From Candidatus Roslinia caecavium (lineage in GTDB: Bacteria > Bacillota > Clostridia > Monoglobales > Monoglobaceae), in the NCBI GenBank assembly GCA_904419955.1, contig CAJFTO010000028.1, positions 8,191 through 42,286 on the forward strand: DNA of 34,096 nt, read 5' to 3'. Each line of letters opens with the position of its first letter. Positions within the stretch are counted from its first letter, which is position 1. Below, one piece after another: positions 31,678 to 34,096 of the stretch. The notes under the pieces were generated by a model. It searched no databases, was not told the DNA's origin, and was given only the letters and a program-made list of their open reading frames with translations. A program made the position numbers and the translations under genes.

Positions 31678-34096
31678 GTCGTATTTATAGGTTCGCCTAT
31701 AACAAGATCGCCCTTAGTCTCGTCGCCGCTCGTCGAGCCGTTAAGGATATAGTCGGTAACTATATTATCTGAAAATGTTGTTGCATGAACCGCGTTATAG
31801 TCTTCAGCCGCGCCATCTACTCCGAAATCTATCTTTCCATAGCCTGTAAACTTGATCTGGGCGAGAACGACGCTGGCGCCGCTTCCGCTGGGCGACGTCT
31901 GTCCGTCGAAGTTGAACATATAGCGGTCTTGATGCGTCGGATCCGCCGAATAGCTCACATCGCCGTAAGGGATCAATTCATATGCTACAGCGTTATTCTC
32001 GCTTGTAAACGTAAACGCCAGCTGCGCAGAAGTAAGACGATTGATCACTTCGTCGTCAGTCGCAGAAACAACAATATTGTACAAGGTCTCGTCGTTCTCG
32101 TCAACCTTTTCAAAACCAACCGTTACAGACTCAGTTATGTTGTCGTCCTCTACGACCACAAACTTACCGTCCTGACCGCTTGTAAGCTTGAGATTGTCGG
32201 CTAAGTAGCCGTTTTCAACTATGGTCTCATCCGTGAAAGCGCCCCCGTTGATAAATCCCGAGAGGTTTTCACTTATAATTCTGCCGTTATAATCGCCGCC
32301 GCTCAGTATAACGTTTACCAGCTTTATCGCCTCCGGCGGATTATTTTGAGGGTTCAGCTGATATACCGCCGCGGAGCCGTTAAACGTACCGCCGGTCACA
32401 GTCACGTTAATCGGGAGCGTTGTGGTGTGCTGTGCAATAGCGAGCGCCGCGTTAGCCGTTGTGGAACCGTTTCCGTTCGGCTCATAATCGATCTCACCGA
32501 ATCCGCCGATCACTTCGCTGTTTTCTATATTTAATACTCCCGCGCGTATCTCAATACCGGCGCTTCCGTCTTCCGTACATGAGATCTGCGAATCCTTAAT
32601 CGTCGTGTCGGCATATCCGGCAAGATACATACCGTTGCCATCGCTCACTATAGTCGCTCCGTCAAGAGTTATCACAGGGCAATTACTTTGATTTTTGATG
32701 CTGCCGTTGACATAAAGACCGTGTCCCGCAGCGCCAGTTCTATCTAAAACGCTTACCAATGTTCCGTATACGTTCGCTTTCATTCCATAATTAGCGTCGT
32801 CATTTTGATCTATAAACAGCCCGCTCCAACCTTTGGATGTAACGTTCTCGCCGATAGTGACTACGCTATAGTCGGCTATATCCGCGTTTGATCCATACAT
32901 CATGATCGGAGAATAATAAGGCGACTCCTCATAAATCGTTCCGGTACCGGTGACATTCAATTCGCCGCCATAAACCTGAAAACAGTTATTTGCCGCAAAT
33001 CCTATATTATGACCGTTAAGATCCACAGTCAGACTCGAAACGCCGCCGTTACCTACAAGGATCTTATCGCAATTTTCTACGTCGGCTGCAAGAACGATCG
33101 TATCGCCGGCTTGCGCCGCGTCAAGCGCCGCGCTGAAGGAAGTATATCCCTTTTCTCCAATTCTTGCCGCGACGTTGCTGAAACTCTCTTCTCTGTCGTT
33201 TACCGTAGCTTCCACGCTAAGCTCGCCGTTTGTCTTGTGCGTCTCGTCATAAAATGCTCCGGCAGCCGTCAACGTCTCAGTAATATCGGCGCTTTCGCCG
33301 TCTTTTTGTGTCACAACCGCGCTTTCTACATTTGCAACGCTATTTTCTATCGCAGTCGTAACATTTCCGTTAGTTAAAACCGTTCCGGCAATACCGCCTA
33401 TCTCTCCTGCATTTTCAGGATCTGCGGCGGTCAGCTCTATGCTTCCTTCATATGTGCAGTTTATAATCTTGTTTCCGTAATGAAGTATTCCGGTTATACC
33501 TCCGACGTCGCATGTGGAACCGCTCACATCTATCGCTACGTCGCAATCTTGTATAACTTTATCTCCTTCGCCAATGAATCCTATAAGACCGCCTACGTAT
33601 GTTCTGTAAATACCGCTCTCAGCTTTTACATAGCTGTTGTCGTCGCCGATAACGTCGATGTTGATGAGATCCGCGTATGCGTTTTTACCAAACGCGCCTC
33701 CGACATAAGCAAATCCGTCAACTTCGATTAAACCTCTTACAGTAATATTACTGTATTTAGTCGTATACGGAGTTCCCGCCACAACGCCGACGTCTAAATA
33801 ACCTTCTACGGATGCGTTCTCGACAGTGAAGTCGTAGATCTCTCCACGCGCAGTAAATCCAAATAAACCAATGTCGCTGTTATTTCCGGTTATATTCAGA
33901 TTACTGATAACATGTCCTGCTCCGTTAAAAACGCCGCTGAACGCAGATCCGTCTCTGCCTATCGGCGTCCACTCGTAATCCGCCAAGTCGATATCGTCGC
34001 CGAGCGTTACCGTTTTACCGCTGAAAGAATCTTGGCTGATTTCATCCGCCGTACCGTTTACTATCTGCGCAAGACCTGCCAGCTTGGCCGCCGTAT
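31122..34096 (-). CDS. GLUG-repeat / beta-helix surface protein with cohesin-like domain and dockerin, 5' end outside window
   Basis: At least 991 codons; the frame stays open to the right edge, so the true start is beyond it (an internal TTG at 33986 is not the start). The first visible residues TAAKLAGLAQIVNGT and TVTLGDDIDLADYEWTPIG are the usual entry of GLUG-motif proteins, followed by FSGVFNGAGHVISNL and repeats such as YVGGLIGFIGEGDKVIQDC and VGGIAGTV. Residues ~300-620 (counted from the edge) form a beta-helix starting IGEKGYTSFSAALDAA. A cohesin-like sandwich (~650-790, with VVLAQIKFTGYGKIDFGV) and the same C-terminal domain and dockerin as the neighbouring gene follow. Secreted and probably a paralogue of that neighbour with a different N-terminal half. 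Function unknown; adhesion or glycan binding is a family-based guess. Confidence 0.86.
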   Translation of the reverse strand, partial: TAAKLAGLAQIVNGTADEISQDSFSGKTVTLGDDIDLADYEWTPIGRDGSAFSGVFNGAGHVISNLNITGNNSDIGLFGFTARGEIYDFTVENASVEGYLDVGVVAGTPYTTKYSNITVRGLIEVDGFAYVGGAFGKNAYADLINIDVIGDDNSYVKAESGIYRTYVGGLIGFIGEGDKVIQDCDVAIDVSGSTCDVGGITGILHYGNKIINCTYEGSIELTAADPENAGEIGGIAGTVLTNGNVTTAIENSVANVESAVVTQKDGESADITETLTAAGAFYDETHKTNGELSVEATVNDREESFSNVAARIGEKGYTSFSAALDAAQAGDTIVLAADVENCDKILVGNGGVSSLTVDLNGHNIGFAANNCFQVYGGELNVTGTGTIYEESPYYSPIMMYGSNADIADYSVVTIGENVTSKGWSGLFIDQNDDANYGMKANVYGTLVSVLDRTGAAGHGLYVNGSIKNQSNCPVITLDGATIVSDGNGMYLAGYADTTIKDSQISCTEDGSAGIEIRAGVLNIENSEVIGGFGEIDYEPNGNGSTTANAALAIAQHTTTLPINVTVTGGTFNGSAAVYQLNPQNNPPEAIKLVNVILSGGDYNGRIISENLSGFINGGAFTDETIVENGYLADNLKLTSGQDGKFVVVEDDNITESVTVGFEKVDENDETLYNIVVSATDDEVINRLTSAQLAFTFTSENNAVAYELIPYGDVSYSADPTHQDRYMFNFDGQTSPSGSGASVVLAQIKFTGYGKIDFGVDGAAEDYNAVHATTFSDNIVTDYILNGSTSGDETKGDLVIGEPINTTINVPKKTLAVNIDFNNSITDNASAYQDMKATISGGDLTTPIVKTFGSEGGDIIALSDNSYSFTEDLTENTAYTVTIEGAGYRTTRYTVTMTGDKTLNFWNNVKDAATVVEVGNDSSMATVNYLAGDIVMNNVIDIYDLSAVVSYFGMIDLNADGTQSDYAKYDLNRDGKIDSKDVAMVLVSWGK

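Noticed and set aside
33984-33986. TTG as start of the rightmost protein
   Set aside because: The frame continues upstream to the window edge with family-typical sequence (LAGLAQIVNGT...), so the gene is truncated by the window rather than starting here.
1-34096. CRISPR arrays, tRNA/rRNA genes, insertion sequences or prophage
   Set aside because: No regularly spaced short repeats, no tRNA cloverleaf with the GTTCGA T-loop, no rRNA sequence and no transposase, integrase or phage structural gene were found on either strand.

Overview
The window looks like a chromosomal segment from a Gram-positive, anaerobic member of the Clostridia. The support is the infC-rpmI-rplT operon, a tetrahydrofolate riboswitch in front of a folT-type ECF gene, a TrmFO (folate/FAD) tRNA methylase next to topA and dprA as in many Firmicutes, SLH-domain surface protein, type I dockerins, copper-amine-oxidase N-terminal 'stalk' modules and Clostridia-type promoters (TTGACA-17-TATAAT). 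A gut/rumen clostridium with a decorated S-layer is plausible; genus cannot be read from the sequence.

Layout. (A) 1-7.8 kb, minus strand: the N-terminal 299 codons of a LytS-type sensor histidine kinase (runs off the left edge), a 1106-aa double GT-C glycosyltransferase (Gpi18-like half fused to a protein-O-mannosyltransferase half with a discoidin-like insert), and two paralogous exported proteins that join a stalk domain to a DHHW/AlgX-like SGNH domain. (B) 7.8-16.7 kb, minus strand: housekeeping block trmFO, topA, dprA, a SpoU/TrmH rRNA methyltransferase, folT under a THF riboswitch, then rplT, rpmI and infC with a long attenuated leader. (C) 16.9-22.9 kb, plus strand: a secreted stalk-GH3 beta-N-acetylhexosaminidase and a divergent type II topoisomerase B/A pair under a perfect consensus promoter. 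(D) 23.1-34.1 kb, minus strand: three very large surface proteins, one with a cohesin-like N-terminus, about eleven chitobiase-C-type repeats and three SLH motifs, and two beta-helix proteins ending in near-identical dockerins (the rightmost is cut by the window edge).

How the parts fit. Regions A and D and the GH3 gene are all devoted to the cell envelope: glycosylation of surface proteins or polymers (PMT fusion), possible acylation or ester chemistry (DHHW proteins), wall glycan trimming (GH3) and a surface assembly that may use cohesin-dockerin-like contacts on an SLH anchor. The stalk module is shared by three proteins in the window and the dockerin module by two. Region B is ordinary translation/DNA maintenance with three RNA-level control points that can be read directly: the THF riboswitch with an anti-Shine-Dalgarno hairpin, the infC leader attenuator, and a likely non-canonical AUA start for infC.

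The best candidates for something not previously described are the tandem dockerin/cohesin-like/SLH surface gene set at 23.1-34.1 kb and the combination of two stalk-DHHW proteins with a fused GT-C/PMT enzyme and no MBOAT partner. No tRNA, rRNA, CRISPR array, insertion sequence or prophage was recognised.
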